Shown here piece by piece: positions 8,862 through 16,969 of a DNA stretch of 64,000 nucleotides (the first letter of the stretch is position 1; each line of letters opens with the position of its first letter). Under the pieces are notes generated by a model. The model worked only from the letters and a program-made list of their open reading frames with translations. It made no database searches and was not told the DNA's origin. The DNA is from Moheibacter sediminis (GTDB lineage Bacteria > Bacteroidota > Bacteroidia > Flavobacteriales > Weeksellaceae), in NCBI RefSeq assembly GCF_900176425.1, contig NZ_FWXS01000001.1, positions 62,001 to 126,000 of the forward strand. The letters run 5' to 3'. Made by a program: the position numbers and the translations under genes.

Positions 8862-10166
8862 GTGAACAAATTTTGTTTGATTTTGATTTTATTTGCTTTC
8901 GGTTCTCTGGTTTTCTCTCAAACCACAGAGTCCGGCAGGTTGTTGCAACAAGCATTTGAAACCGTTTATTCCAATCCTGAAGAAGCATTGAAAGTTGCAC
9001 AGCACATTATAAAATCTCCCGAAAATAACCACCAAAAAGCAGAAGCATTTCTATTGAGCTCGCAGGCTCACTACGCAAAAGGAAATTATGACCAGTCTTT
9101 GTCAGACGCATTTGAAGCAAGAAATCTTTCTGTTGGAAAAAAGGGGGAAAAGACTTTTGAGCAAAGCACATTTATAATTTCCGAGATACTTCATTTTCTT
9201 CAGTTGAATAGCGAAGCGGATAAACTATTAGCTGAAATTTCAGGAGAAATTAAATCCCATAAAAATTCATCTGAAATTAATTCACTCATTTCAACAGGTG
9301 ATAATTTTTTTCAGGAAAAGAAAAATGATTCTTCCATCCTAGTTTTTCAAAATGCGCTTTTGATTGCTAAAAAACTAAATAATCCATTTCTGCAACAGGA
9401 AATCCATCAGAAGCTTTCAGCCAATTTTCTTTCATTAGACAACAAAAAAGAATACCATGCACACAACCAAGAAGCTGTTGCATTGCGAAATGTAACGACA
9501 AGGATGGAAAATAATGCATCTAATACTGCGCACCAGCTCATCAATCAAGAAAAAGACAATGAGTTATTAAAAACCAAAAATCAATTTTCAACTTCACTCT
9601 GGATTGTTTTGTCAGTAACGGTTTTGTTGATTTTGATTAAAATCATTCTAGTCATCAGAAACCACAACAAACTGAAAACCTATTCAACACTTCTCAATTA
9701 TTTAAACAAAGAAAAACCAAAGGAAAAAGAAGTTCCCGCTGTCGAAGAAATTACAAATGAAATGCCTCGGACCACGACAATCCTGAAAGAAAGTGAAAAC
9801 CAGATTTTACAAGGGTTGTTAAAATTTGAATCTTCCAAAAGGTTTACCAGCAAAGAAATGTCGTTAGGAATGCTTGCGGTGCAACTCAATACCAACACTA
9901 AATATCTTTCAGAAATCATCAACCGCCACAAAGAAAAAAATTTTAACTCATATATCAACGAGTTAAGAATTAATTACATAACAGAAAAAATAAAAACCGA
10001 ACCTAATTATCTCAATTACAAAGTGAGTTATCTCGCTGAAGAGTGCGGATTTGCATCTCACAGTACATTTACGACAGTTTTCAAATCAGTTGTTGGTGTT
10101 TCACCGATAACATTTGTGGAATTTGTAAGGAAGGAAATTTCAACCGAAAAAGAAATTCTTGTGTGA
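8862..10166 (+). CDS. TPR / transmembrane / AraC-type regulator
   Basis: 434-aa one-component regulator with a signal peptide (residues 1-20), TPR-type helices (about 25-215), one TM helix (about 244-268), a short linker, and an AraC-type double HTH (about 325-425). The second HTH reads AEECGFASHSTFTTVFK followed by VGVSPITFVEF, a canonical AraC signature. The start is GTG; the nearest upstream ATGs read into a TGA that overlaps it. The sensory TPRs should be periplasmic and the DNA-binding part cytoplasmic. It overlaps the next gene by one base (TGATG). A T9SS cargo gene follows at 11441 with a palindromic element in its upstream region, so that gene is a plausible target. Confidence 0.85.
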   Translation: MNKFCLILILFAFGSLVFSQTTESGRLLQQAFETVYSNPEEALKVAQHIIKSPENNHQKAEAFLLSSQAHYAKGNYDQSLSDAFEARNLSVGKKGEKTFEQSTFIISEILHFLQLNSEADKLLAEISGEIKSHKNSSEINSLISTGDNFFQEKKNDSSILVFQNALLIAKKLNNPFLQQEIHQKLSANFLSLDNKKEYHAHNQEAVALRNVTTRMENNASNTAHQLINQEKDNELLKTKNQFSTSLWIVLSVTVLLILIKIILVIRNHNKLKTYSTLLNYLNKEKPKEKEVPAVEEITNEMPRTTTILKESENQILQGLLKFESSKRFTSKEMSLGMLAVQLNTNTKYLSEIINRHKEKNFNSYINELRINYITEKIKTEPNYLNYKVSYLAEECGFASHSTFTTVFKSVVGVSPITFVEFVRKEISTEKEILV

Positions 10167-11302
10167 TGAAATTTAAGTTTAAAACATATAATTTCATTTT
10201 ATTTCTTGGATTAATTTTTTCCCAGATTTCCTTTGCACAAAAAGTTTCGGACGAAGAATACAATGCGGCGACGCTCAATGTTTATGATGATCCTGATAAA
10301 ACTATTGAAGTGGGAATCCGTATGTTTGAAACCAGCAGAGACAAACCAAAAAGACAAATCAATGCACTTTTGTTGCTTTCAAATGCTTATTCGTCGAAAC
10401 GCGAATATGAAAAATCCCTCGATTATGCTATCAAAGCCAGAGAATTAAGCAAGAAAAGTAATGATGCACGCTCTGAAATTGCCGTTCTCAACAAGATAGC
10501 CGCGCAGTATCATCAGCTCGGAATAAATGATAAAGCACTTCAATATTTAGACGAATCCGACCAAATAATTGCCACTTATCCGTACCAGGACTCAGTTCAA
10601 ATGGTCATCGGAAATAATCATGGAGTCCGCGGTTTTATATACCGCGACCAGCTCAGTTGTGATATTGCTATTGATTATTTCAACCGTTCGATTAATCAAT
10701 ACAAAAAAGATATGGGTAACAATAAAACGCTGGCAAATATGAGTGTTGTTACTTATAACAAAGGAAACTGCTTCGTGACATTGGGACAAATGGATTCGGC
10801 GAAAATTACCCTTCAACAATCTCTAAATCTTGCTATCAGAGCCGAAGCAAAAAGCCTTGAAGCCTTTTCCAGAAAAGGACTTGCAGAGGTTTATACTTTG
10901 CAGGGAAATTACAATGATGCAATTTCTGAATTGAATAAGGCATTGGAAATTTCAAAAAATGTGGGCGATTTGGTTCTCAATCAGGGAATTTATAAAGGTT
11001 TTGCTGATAATTATCTCGCTATCAATAATTGGGAAGAATACCAAAAATATTACGATAAATACCTGGAGACTGAAGCCCAAAATAAAACAGAAGAAAGGAA
11101 AACTATCAGTGTTTCTTTAGCGAAACATTCAGAAGAAATTAAGTCAGAAATTAAAGATTTGGAAATCAAATTTGGGATCGGATTTTTTGTCCTTATTGTT
11201 GTCATTTTAGCAATGATAGTTTTGATAATTTTTGGGCAAATAAGGTTTCAGAAACAGTTTAATGCCCTCAAATCACAGTTGAAATTCTCCCAAAGAGATT
11301 AA
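10166..11302 (+). CDS. TPR / transmembrane protein lacking a DNA-binding domain
   Basis: 378-aa protein with a signal peptide (MKFKFKTYNFILFLGLIFSQ), TPR helices over about 25-320, a TM helix at about 336-358, and a short basic cytoplasmic tail ending QLKFSQRD. The layout matches the preceding regulator up to the membrane, but no HTH follows. I chose the ATG at 10166 rather than a longer reading, because it gives the signal peptide and a TGATG overlap with the upstream stop. It could be a co-sensor or antagonist of the AraC-type protein, with which it is translationally coupled. This is inference. Confidence 0.8.
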   Translation: MKFKFKTYNFILFLGLIFSQISFAQKVSDEEYNAATLNVYDDPDKTIEVGIRMFETSRDKPKRQINALLLLSNAYSSKREYEKSLDYAIKARELSKKSNDARSEIAVLNKIAAQYHQLGINDKALQYLDESDQIIATYPYQDSVQMVIGNNHGVRGFIYRDQLSCDIAIDYFNRSINQYKKDMGNNKTLANMSVVTYNKGNCFVTLGQMDSAKITLQQSLNLAIRAEAKSLEAFSRKGLAEVYTLQGNYNDAISELNKALEISKNVGDLVLNQGIYKGFADNYLAINNWEEYQKYYDKYLETEAQNKTEERKTISVSLAKHSEEIKSEIKDLEIKFGIGFFVLIVVILAMIVLIIFGQIRFQKQFNALKSQLKFSQRD

Positions 11303-11360
11303 ACTTATTTGACTTAATAAATGTCTATAAGTCAATGTTTTGTATTTTATTTTCCTTTCA

Positions 11361-11410
11361 GAATTTCATGAAATTCAAAAACCATTTTCTTTTTTCTAAA
11401 GGAATTTCAT
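11361..11410. promoter_or_regulatory. Perfect 16-bp palindrome plus half-site (candidate operator)
   Basis: GAATTTCATGAAATTC at 11361-11376 is a perfect dyad. Its half GAATTTCAT recurs at 11402-11410, 41 bp downstream, just before a -7-like TAATTTTA (11413-11420) and the ATG at 11441. The position in the promoter region of a cargo gene behind a regulator gene suggests a protein-binding site. Confidence 0.5.
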
Positions 11411-11440
11411 TCTAATTTTACTTCATATAAAATAACAACA

Positions 11441-12703
11441 ATGAAAAAAATTTCTTCTTTAAAAAATGCACTTTTGCTTGGTACAATTTCCTTAGGTGCT
11501 TTTGTGTCGGCACAAGTTAAGTTAAATGAATTGACAGATTTCGGTACGAGTATTTATGACATCAACAATGACGGAAAAGGTGTACATGGAAATGGGTATT
11601 ATGATTTTACTACAAACTCATCCTCATCTACAGAAACGGGAGTAGTACAGACCGTTGAGATTACCAATTCAGGTCAGGTTTTAGGATTGATGGCAGATGA
11701 AAGCGGGGAGATTTTTATTCCGGCATTAAAAAATAACGGAGCATGGGCACCACTTGCCAATATGGGCGATGGTTTTACATATACGCTTTATGCAATTTCT
11801 GAAAATGGAATGTACGTAGTGGGACAAACGGATTGGACTGTTGAAACAGGAGCTTGGGGATTTATTTACAATACACAAACAGAAACTTTAAAAGTTTTAG
11901 ACAGCCCTTTGTATGAGTATGGGGCTGCTTACGGCGTAAACAACGAAGGTATTGCAGTAGGCTGGGTAGATGATCTTCCTTCGGGAACAGTGAGAATGCC
12001 GGCTTATTTTGATGAAGAAGGAAATATAACCTTAATCAGTGAAGCTTACGGTGAAGCAAGTAACATCAATGACAACAACGAAATCGTGGGAAGCTTAGAA
12101 GGCGTTCCATTCCTTTATAAAATTGCTGGTGAAGAGCTTACAACTTACGAAATACCGTCTGATTATCTTTCAGCGGCCTTCGCTGACATCTCTGATAATG
12201 GTATCGCAGTTGGTTATGCTGAAACTTTCATAGAAGGACAAGGAGGGCTTAGAAATCCAATCATCTTTCATCCAAACTTAGGAGCTCAGCCAATCTTCTT
12301 GGCAGACTTTTTAAATGATCATGACATAGATACTTCTACATTTGACGGCATTGGTTACAAAATCTCTTCAGATGGAAAATACATCGCAGGCTGGATCAGC
12401 GGACCTGCATTCATGGCAACGGGATGGGCAGTTTATCTGGATGATGCTGTAATGAGCGTTTCAGATTTGAATACTTCAGATTTAACTTTCTATCCAAATC
12501 CGGTAAAAGATATTTTGAATTTAAATTCAAAATCACAAATTCAAAAGGTTTCAGTTTATAATTTAGCAGGTCAGCAGGTAATGAGCAAAGTGAACTTATC
12601 GAATGCACAACTAGATGTCACATCCCTTTCACCGGGCGTATATGTATTTAGGGTGACGCTTGAAGGAGGTCAGCTCGAAACCTTTAAAATCATTAAGAAA
12701 TAA
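11441..12703 (+). CDS. Secreted HAF-repeat-like protein with T9SS sorting domain
   Basis: 420-aa exported protein with a signal peptide (about 1-24, ending VSA), a central repeat region and a C-terminal T9SS sorting domain. The repeats resemble extracellular HAF-type repeats (INDNGKGV, ISENGMYVVGQ, VNNEGIAVGW, INDNNEIVGS, ISDNGIAVGY, ISSDGKYIAGW), spaced about 40-65 residues apart. The sorting domain starts near FYPNPVKDILNL and ends in FKIIKK, so the protein should cross the outer membrane and be released or attached to the surface. Function unknown. It lies 138 nt downstream of the TPR gene pair and has its own promoter-like region and terminator. Confidence 0.85.
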   Translation: MKKISSLKNALLLGTISLGAFVSAQVKLNELTDFGTSIYDINNDGKGVHGNGYYDFTTNSSSSTETGVVQTVEITNSGQVLGLMADESGEIFIPALKNNGAWAPLANMGDGFTYTLYAISENGMYVVGQTDWTVETGAWGFIYNTQTETLKVLDSPLYEYGAAYGVNNEGIAVGWVDDLPSGTVRMPAYFDEEGNITLISEAYGEASNINDNNEIVGSLEGVPFLYKIAGEELTTYEIPSDYLSAAFADISDNGIAVGYAETFIEGQGGLRNPIIFHPNLGAQPIFLADFLNDHDIDTSTFDGIGYKISSDGKYIAGWISGPAFMATGWAVYLDDAVMSVSDLNTSDLTFYPNPVKDILNLNSKSQIQKVSVYNLAGQQVMSKVNLSNAQLDVTSLSPGVYVFRVTLEGGQLETFKIIKK

Positions 12704-12740
12704 ATCTAGCGAGAGTTAAATAAAAATATTTAATAGTTAA

Positions 12741-12766
12741 AGGCATCCTTTTTAGGGTGCCTTTTT
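12741..12766 (+). terminator. Rho-independent terminator
   Basis: Stem AGGCATCC/GGGTGCCT (one wobble pair) followed by TTTTT, 37 nt after the stop of the 420-aa cargo gene. Confidence 0.8.
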
Positions 12767-13032
12767 CATTATAAAGAGATAAAAAAGCATTATTTGCTTT
12801 ACAAATTCGTGAATAAGAAAAGAACAAAAAAATAGAATAACAAGGATAGAATTTTTTAACTTTTAGAATAATTAATAAACTAAAAATTAAATAGTTATAA
12901 AAATAATTACTCTCTCTGTTTTCAGGAAATTAGGGATGCATCTGACTTTTTATGTCAAAAATTTCGTTTAAAATTGCCCGAAAGGGAGGGTAAGCCTCTC
13001 TTAATTTTATTAACCCTTAACAATTAAATTTT
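12767..13032 (+). other. Non-coding leader region of the 1072-aa cargo gene
   Basis: AT-rich, with no ORF of note. Near the 3' end a small CCC-GAAA-GGG tetraloop hairpin (about 12978-12987) overlaps a second possible stem, AGGGAGG/CCTCTCT (12983-13001, one wobble pair). The two stems share bases and cannot form together. No TAnnTTTG promoter stood out. Confidence 0.4.
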
Positions 13033-16000
13033 ATGAGGAAGCATTTATTTTATTTACTCTTGTCCATTTTTCCGTTTACAGGATTTGGACAACTTTTAAA
13101 CGAAGGCTTTGAGGGAAGCACATTCCCTCCGGCCGGATGGACAACCTTTATCGGAACCAATGGTATCGGTACGGGATTTAACTGGGGGCGTGCTACGGCC
13201 ACTCCTTATGAAGGAAGCGGTTATGCATTCGTAAGATACGAAAATGTTACCGGTGGCACAGCAGAAGACTGGATGGTTACCCCTGCTATTGATTTGTCTG
13301 ATTATGAAAATGCAGAGCTCACTTTTTATACCAGACAAGATTTTAGTGCAAACTGGGCAGGTCAGTACTATGTAAAAGTATCAACTACATCTCAGGTAAA
13401 CCATGCAGGTTTTGCAGATGTTGCTAGCTGGACAGAATTAACTCTAAATGCTACATACAACGTTTACGAACAAAAGACGGTTGACTTAAGTGCTTACGAT
13501 GGCCAAACCATCTATATAGCATTTGTCATGGTAAATGATGACGGTGACAGCTGGTATGTGGATAATGTGGTAGTGAACGCTGATGAGATAACAGGAGGAA
13601 GCGAAGAGTGTAACGTAACATATGACGGATCATTAGCAAATGCATTGGGGCCATTGAGTGTTTCAATAATGGCTAATGATTTTACAGTTGATGCAAATAC
13701 AATAATGAATGTTGACCGGCTTACATTAAATGTGATTAGAAATATCGGAACAGCCGATATTTACTTGTTTGAAAATAATGGAGGTTCTCCCGGTACGCTT
13801 GTAGCTTCGCATATGGGTATTACACCCACTTCCAAAACAAATGTTGGAACCGCTTTTGGACAAAACGTATATGAAGTTGTTATAGATTTTCCTGCGGAGC
13901 CCTTGGAAGGAGGAGCCAGCGGATCTATATACTGGATAGGGCTTAAAGTTACCGCTGGAGGAGAAGGAACTCCGATTGGATGGGAAAAAGCCGATGCCAA
14001 TACAAATGCCATGGCTCATACGTCTGTTGACGGAGGAACTACATGGTTGGGAAGCACGACACAAGATGGAGCATTCATCATATCTGGTATTTGCGAAGCA
14101 GTAGAAACAATAGAAGGTTGTTTAGACGCAGAGAATGGACAATGGCCATTCAATACATATACTCCATCATGTATCGGGGTTATTGAAACAGTTACAGATG
14201 CTGCTTGGACGGGAGAATATTCAATGGTACAAGTAACAGCAGGAACGGAATATACTTTCTCAGTATCTGACACAAGCTATTTTATAACAATTGGAGATGA
14301 AACAGGAACAACGGTATTGGCAAGCGGTACAGGTTTAGTAACCTGGGCGGCACCGGCAGATCAGCAGGTAAGGTTCTATACCCACTTTAATTCAGATTGT
14401 GAATGGGATGATGAAACATTCCTGATAAAATCCGTTCAATGTGGGGAGATATTACCACCACCGGCAAACGATGACTGTGAAAATGCCATAGCACTTTCAT
14501 GTGGAGATAGTGATTCGGGAAGTACTTTATTTGCAACGGATTCCGGAGGGAATGCAGCACCTGATGTATTTTACACTTACACCGGATCTGGAACAGAAGA
14601 AATGGTAACGGTTTCCTTATGTGGTTCAGAATATGATACGTTTATCAGAGTTTTCTCGGATTGTACCTTGACTGAAGAAATAGCATTTAATGATGATTTC
14701 TGTAACTTTCAGTCAGAAGTAAGCTTTATGTCAGACGGAACTTCAACTTACGTCATTTTAGTTGAAGGATACGAAGGGATTTTCGGAGATATTGAGTCAG
14801 GAAACTTCGAAATAAGTGTTACCTGTGAATCTACTGAACCAGATGGTTGTTTAGAAGCAGAGAATGGACAATGGCCATTCAATACATATACTCCATCGTG
14901 TACCGGAGCTGTTGAAACAGTTACAGGTTTGGGCTGGACGGGAGAATATTCAATGGTACAAGCAACAGGTGGAACAGAATATATTTTCTCAGTATCTGAC
15001 ACAAGCTATTTTATAACAATTGGAGATGAAACAGGAACAACCGTCTTAGCAAGTGGAACAGGTTCTGTAACCTGGACAGCGCCTGCAGATCAGTTGGTAA
15101 GATTCTACACCCACTTTAACTCTGATTGTGAATGGGATGATGAAATAATTCTGACAAGATCAATTCAATGTGGGGAGATATTACCACCACCTGCCAATGA
15201 TGATTGTGCAGATGCAATTGCTCTATCTTGTGGAGACAGCGAAACAGGAAGTACAACATTTGCAACCGATTCAGGTGGTAACTCTGCAGGTGATGTATTC
15301 TATACCTTTACGGGAGAAGGAGAAGAGCAATTGGTAACAGTTTCATTATGTGGATCAGGGTATGATACATTTGTGAGAGTATTCTCAGATTGTACACTGA
15401 CTAATGAAATTGCATTCAATGATGATTCATGTGGACTACAGTCAGAAGTATCTTTTGTTTCAGACGGAACGTCTACTTATGTGATCATGGTTGAAGGATT
15501 TGCTTCGAATGTAGGAAACTATATAATTGGCTTATCGTGTGAAGAAATTTCTGAACCAACAGACTACTGTGAACCTGTGCTGTATTGTACGGATGGAGAC
15601 TTGATTACCAATGTCACTTTTGTCGGAATTGACAATGATACTGATTGCAGCCCTAACGGTTACGGTGGCTATACAGACCAAATTGCAAATGTCGAAGCAG
15701 GAAACACATATCCTATTTCTGTAACTGTAGGTAGCGGATGGGGCTTTGAATCAGTATCTGTTTGGATTGATTACAACAACAATTTCATTTTTGAAGAAGA
15801 TGAGTTTACTTATATAGGAACAGGTTCCGGAAGTGATGTTGTAGGGAATGTTGTAATTCCAGCAGGCATATCTGATGGAGAATACAGAATGAGAGTAAGA
15901 GTAGCGGCAGTAGGAGAAGGGTCTGCGACATGGGATATGGCATGTGATGAAGACCAGACATTTGGAGAAACAGAAGATTATACTGTCAATGTAGGAGAGC

Positions 16001-16251
16001 TTGGTGTATCAGGCATGAATTCGTTTGAGTTCACTTACTATCCGAACCCTGCGAAGGATGTATTGAATATATCATCTGAGAAATCAGTAGAAAGTATATC
16101 TATATTTAACTTGGCAGGTCAGCAAATGATTAATAATGCAAAAGTTTCTAACGGTCAGGTCAATGTATCGGCATTGACTCCGGGAACTTATGTATTCCGT
16201 GTAACATTTGAGGATGGGCAGGTTGAAACATTCAAAATCATTAAGAAATAA
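13033..16251 (+). CDS. Large modular secreted adhesin-like protein with T9SS sorting domain
   Basis: 1072-aa exported protein. A signal peptide is followed by a cleaved-adhesin/choice-of-anchor-J type domain (about 25-185, starting NEGFEGSTFPPAGW), then a beta module (about 195-355). Two tandem 243-aa modules come next, each starting ENGQWPFNTYTPSC and containing FYTHFNSDCEWDDE and SLCGS-YDTF-RVFSDCTL. A GEVED-type domain follows (WIDYNNNFIFEEDEF), then the T9SS sorting domain (YYPNPAKDVLNI to FKIIKK). Many paired Cys suggest disulfides outside the cell. One copy of the 243-aa module also occurs in the 514-aa protein at 49769. Probably a surface adhesion or binding protein; the ligand is unknown. 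Confidence 0.87.
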   Translation: MRKHLFYLLLSIFPFTGFGQLLNEGFEGSTFPPAGWTTFIGTNGIGTGFNWGRATATPYEGSGYAFVRYENVTGGTAEDWMVTPAIDLSDYENAELTFYTRQDFSANWAGQYYVKVSTTSQVNHAGFADVASWTELTLNATYNVYEQKTVDLSAYDGQTIYIAFVMVNDDGDSWYVDNVVVNADEITGGSEECNVTYDGSLANALGPLSVSIMANDFTVDANTIMNVDRLTLNVIRNIGTADIYLFENNGGSPGTLVASHMGITPTSKTNVGTAFGQNVYEVVIDFPAEPLEGGASGSIYWIGLKVTAGGEGTPIGWEKADANTNAMAHTSVDGGTTWLGSTTQDGAFIISGICEAVETIEGCLDAENGQWPFNTYTPSCIGVIETVTDAAWTGEYSMVQVTAGTEYTFSVSDTSYFITIGDETGTTVLASGTGLVTWAAPADQQVRFYTHFNSDCEWDDETFLIKSVQCGEILPPPANDDCENAIALSCGDSDSGSTLFATDSGGNAAPDVFYTYTGSGTEEMVTVSLCGSEYDTFIRVFSDCTLTEEIAFNDDFCNFQSEVSFMSDGTSTYVILVEGYEGIFGDIESGNFEISVTCESTEPDGCLEAENGQWPFNTYTPSCTGAVETVTGLGWTGEYSMVQATGGTEYIFSVSDTSYFITIGDETGTTVLASGTGSVTWTAPADQLVRFYTHFNSDCEWDDEIILTRSIQCGEILPPPANDDCADAIALSCGDSETGSTTFATDSGGNSAGDVFYTFTGEGEEQLVTVSLCGSGYDTFVRVFSDCTLTNEIAFNDDSCGLQSEVSFVSDGTSTYVIMVEGFASNVGNYIIGLSCEEISEPTDYCEPVLYCTDGDLITNVTFVGIDNDTDCSPNGYGGYTDQIANVEAGNTYPISVTVGSGWGFESVSVWIDYNNNFIFEEDEFTYIGTGSGSDVVGNVVIPAGISDGEYRMRVRVAAVGEGSATWDMACDEDQTFGETEDYTVNVGELGVSGMNSFEFTYYPNPAKDVLNISSEKSVESISIFNLAGQQMINNAKVSNGQVNVSALTPGTYVFRVTFEDGQVETFKIIKK
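14119..15535 (+). repeat. Tandem 243-codon internal duplication
   Basis: Two in-frame repeat units start at TGT codons 14119 and 14848, exactly 729 nt apart. Long stretches remain nearly identical at the DNA level (for example around 14130-14165 and 14859-14894), indicating a fairly recent duplication or ongoing gene conversion. Confidence 0.9.
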
Positions 16252-16294
16252 ATCCTTGTAGTGAATGTTTAATGTGATTTATTATTAAACGAAG

Positions 16295-16318
16295 AGCGCC
16301 TCTTAGAGGCGCTTTTTT
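16295..16318 (+). terminator. Rho-independent terminator
   Basis: Stem AGCGCCTCT/AGAGGCGCT followed by TTTTTT. Its T-run reaches the stop codon of the convergent thioredoxin-like gene. Confidence 0.85.
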
Positions 16319-16853
16319 ATTCTGTTTCGGGATTCAGTTTTAATTCCACCAAGGTCTCCATCATTTGAGGGTCATCTGCATGGATCGCGTAGTAATGTGC
16401 TATTTTCCCTTCCTTATCTATTAACATATATCTCGGAATCCAGTTGATTCCGATATATATCGTAAAAGCATTTTTCCACTCGGCATTGAACCAATAATGC
16501 TCACCCTTAATTTCATATTTATCAATTGCTGTTTTCCAAGCATCTTCCTTCCCAACCCTGTCCAGCGACAAAAACAAATACACAACATCCGGATATTGCG
16601 CCTGAACTTCCTTCAATTTCGGCAAACCTTTTATACAATCAGGGCACCAAGACGCCCACAAGTCCAAAAACACCGTTTTTCCTTTGTATTTCCCCAAAAC
16701 TTCGCCAACTGTAGTTTTGTTTCCTTCCAGATCTTGCAAAGCCTGACCTAGCGAAGTAGCATCAAACTCAGTTTTCATTTCTGTCGGAACTTCCTGAGCA
16801 GAAAGATTTAAACTCAACAAAAACAATCCTAGAATCCATATCGAATTTTTCAT
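16317..16853 (-). CDS. Exported TlpA/ResA-like thioredoxin-fold protein
   Basis: 178-aa protein with a signal peptide (residues 1-20, MKNSIWILGLFLLSLNLSAQ) and a thioredoxin fold. The redox motif is WCPDC (C70, C73) in VFLDLWASWCPDC, preceded by GKYKGKT as in TlpA-like proteins. The cis-Pro loop is seen in NWIPRYMLI. It should act as a periplasmic thiol-disulfide oxidoreductase. It is a single gene, convergent with the cargo gene at 13033 and divergent from gltX. The exact substrate is unknown. Confidence 0.88.
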   Translation of the reverse strand: MKNSIWILGLFLLSLNLSAQEVPTEMKTEFDATSLGQALQDLEGNKTTVGEVLGKYKGKTVFLDLWASWCPDCIKGLPKLKEVQAQYPDVVYLFLSLDRVGKEDAWKTAIDKYEIKGEHYWFNAEWKNAFTIYIGINWIPRYMLIDKEGKIAHYYAIHADDPQMMETLVELKLNPETE

Positions 16854-16912
16854 TTTTCCAGATTAATTAAAATAATGCCCAACCAAATTACAAAAATTCA
16901 GCCAAATTGGAT

Positions 16913-16947
16913 GTTTAAAGTTTAAGGTTTAAGGTTTCAAGTTAGTA
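16913..16947. repeat. Five heptads upstream of gltX
   Basis: GTTTAAA, GTTTAAG, GTTTAAG, GTTTCAA, GTTAGTA in strict 7-base phase. GTTTCAA also occurs twice in the 4609-4678 heptad block. It runs into the probable gltX -7 element. Confidence 0.75.
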
Positions 16948-16953
16948 TCTTCG
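16946..16953 (+). promoter_or_regulatory. Probable gltX -7 element (TATCTTCG)
   Basis: One mismatch to TAnnTTTG, 16 nt before the gltX ATG. It implies a leader of only about ten bases. Confidence 0.45.
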
Positions 16954-16969
16954 CAGAAATTTTTTTAGA

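Noticed and set aside
13761-15002. Several antisense ORFs of 83-85 codons within the adhesin gene
   Set aside because: Two are antisense copies of the same duplicated module; they follow from the repeat and have no independent support.
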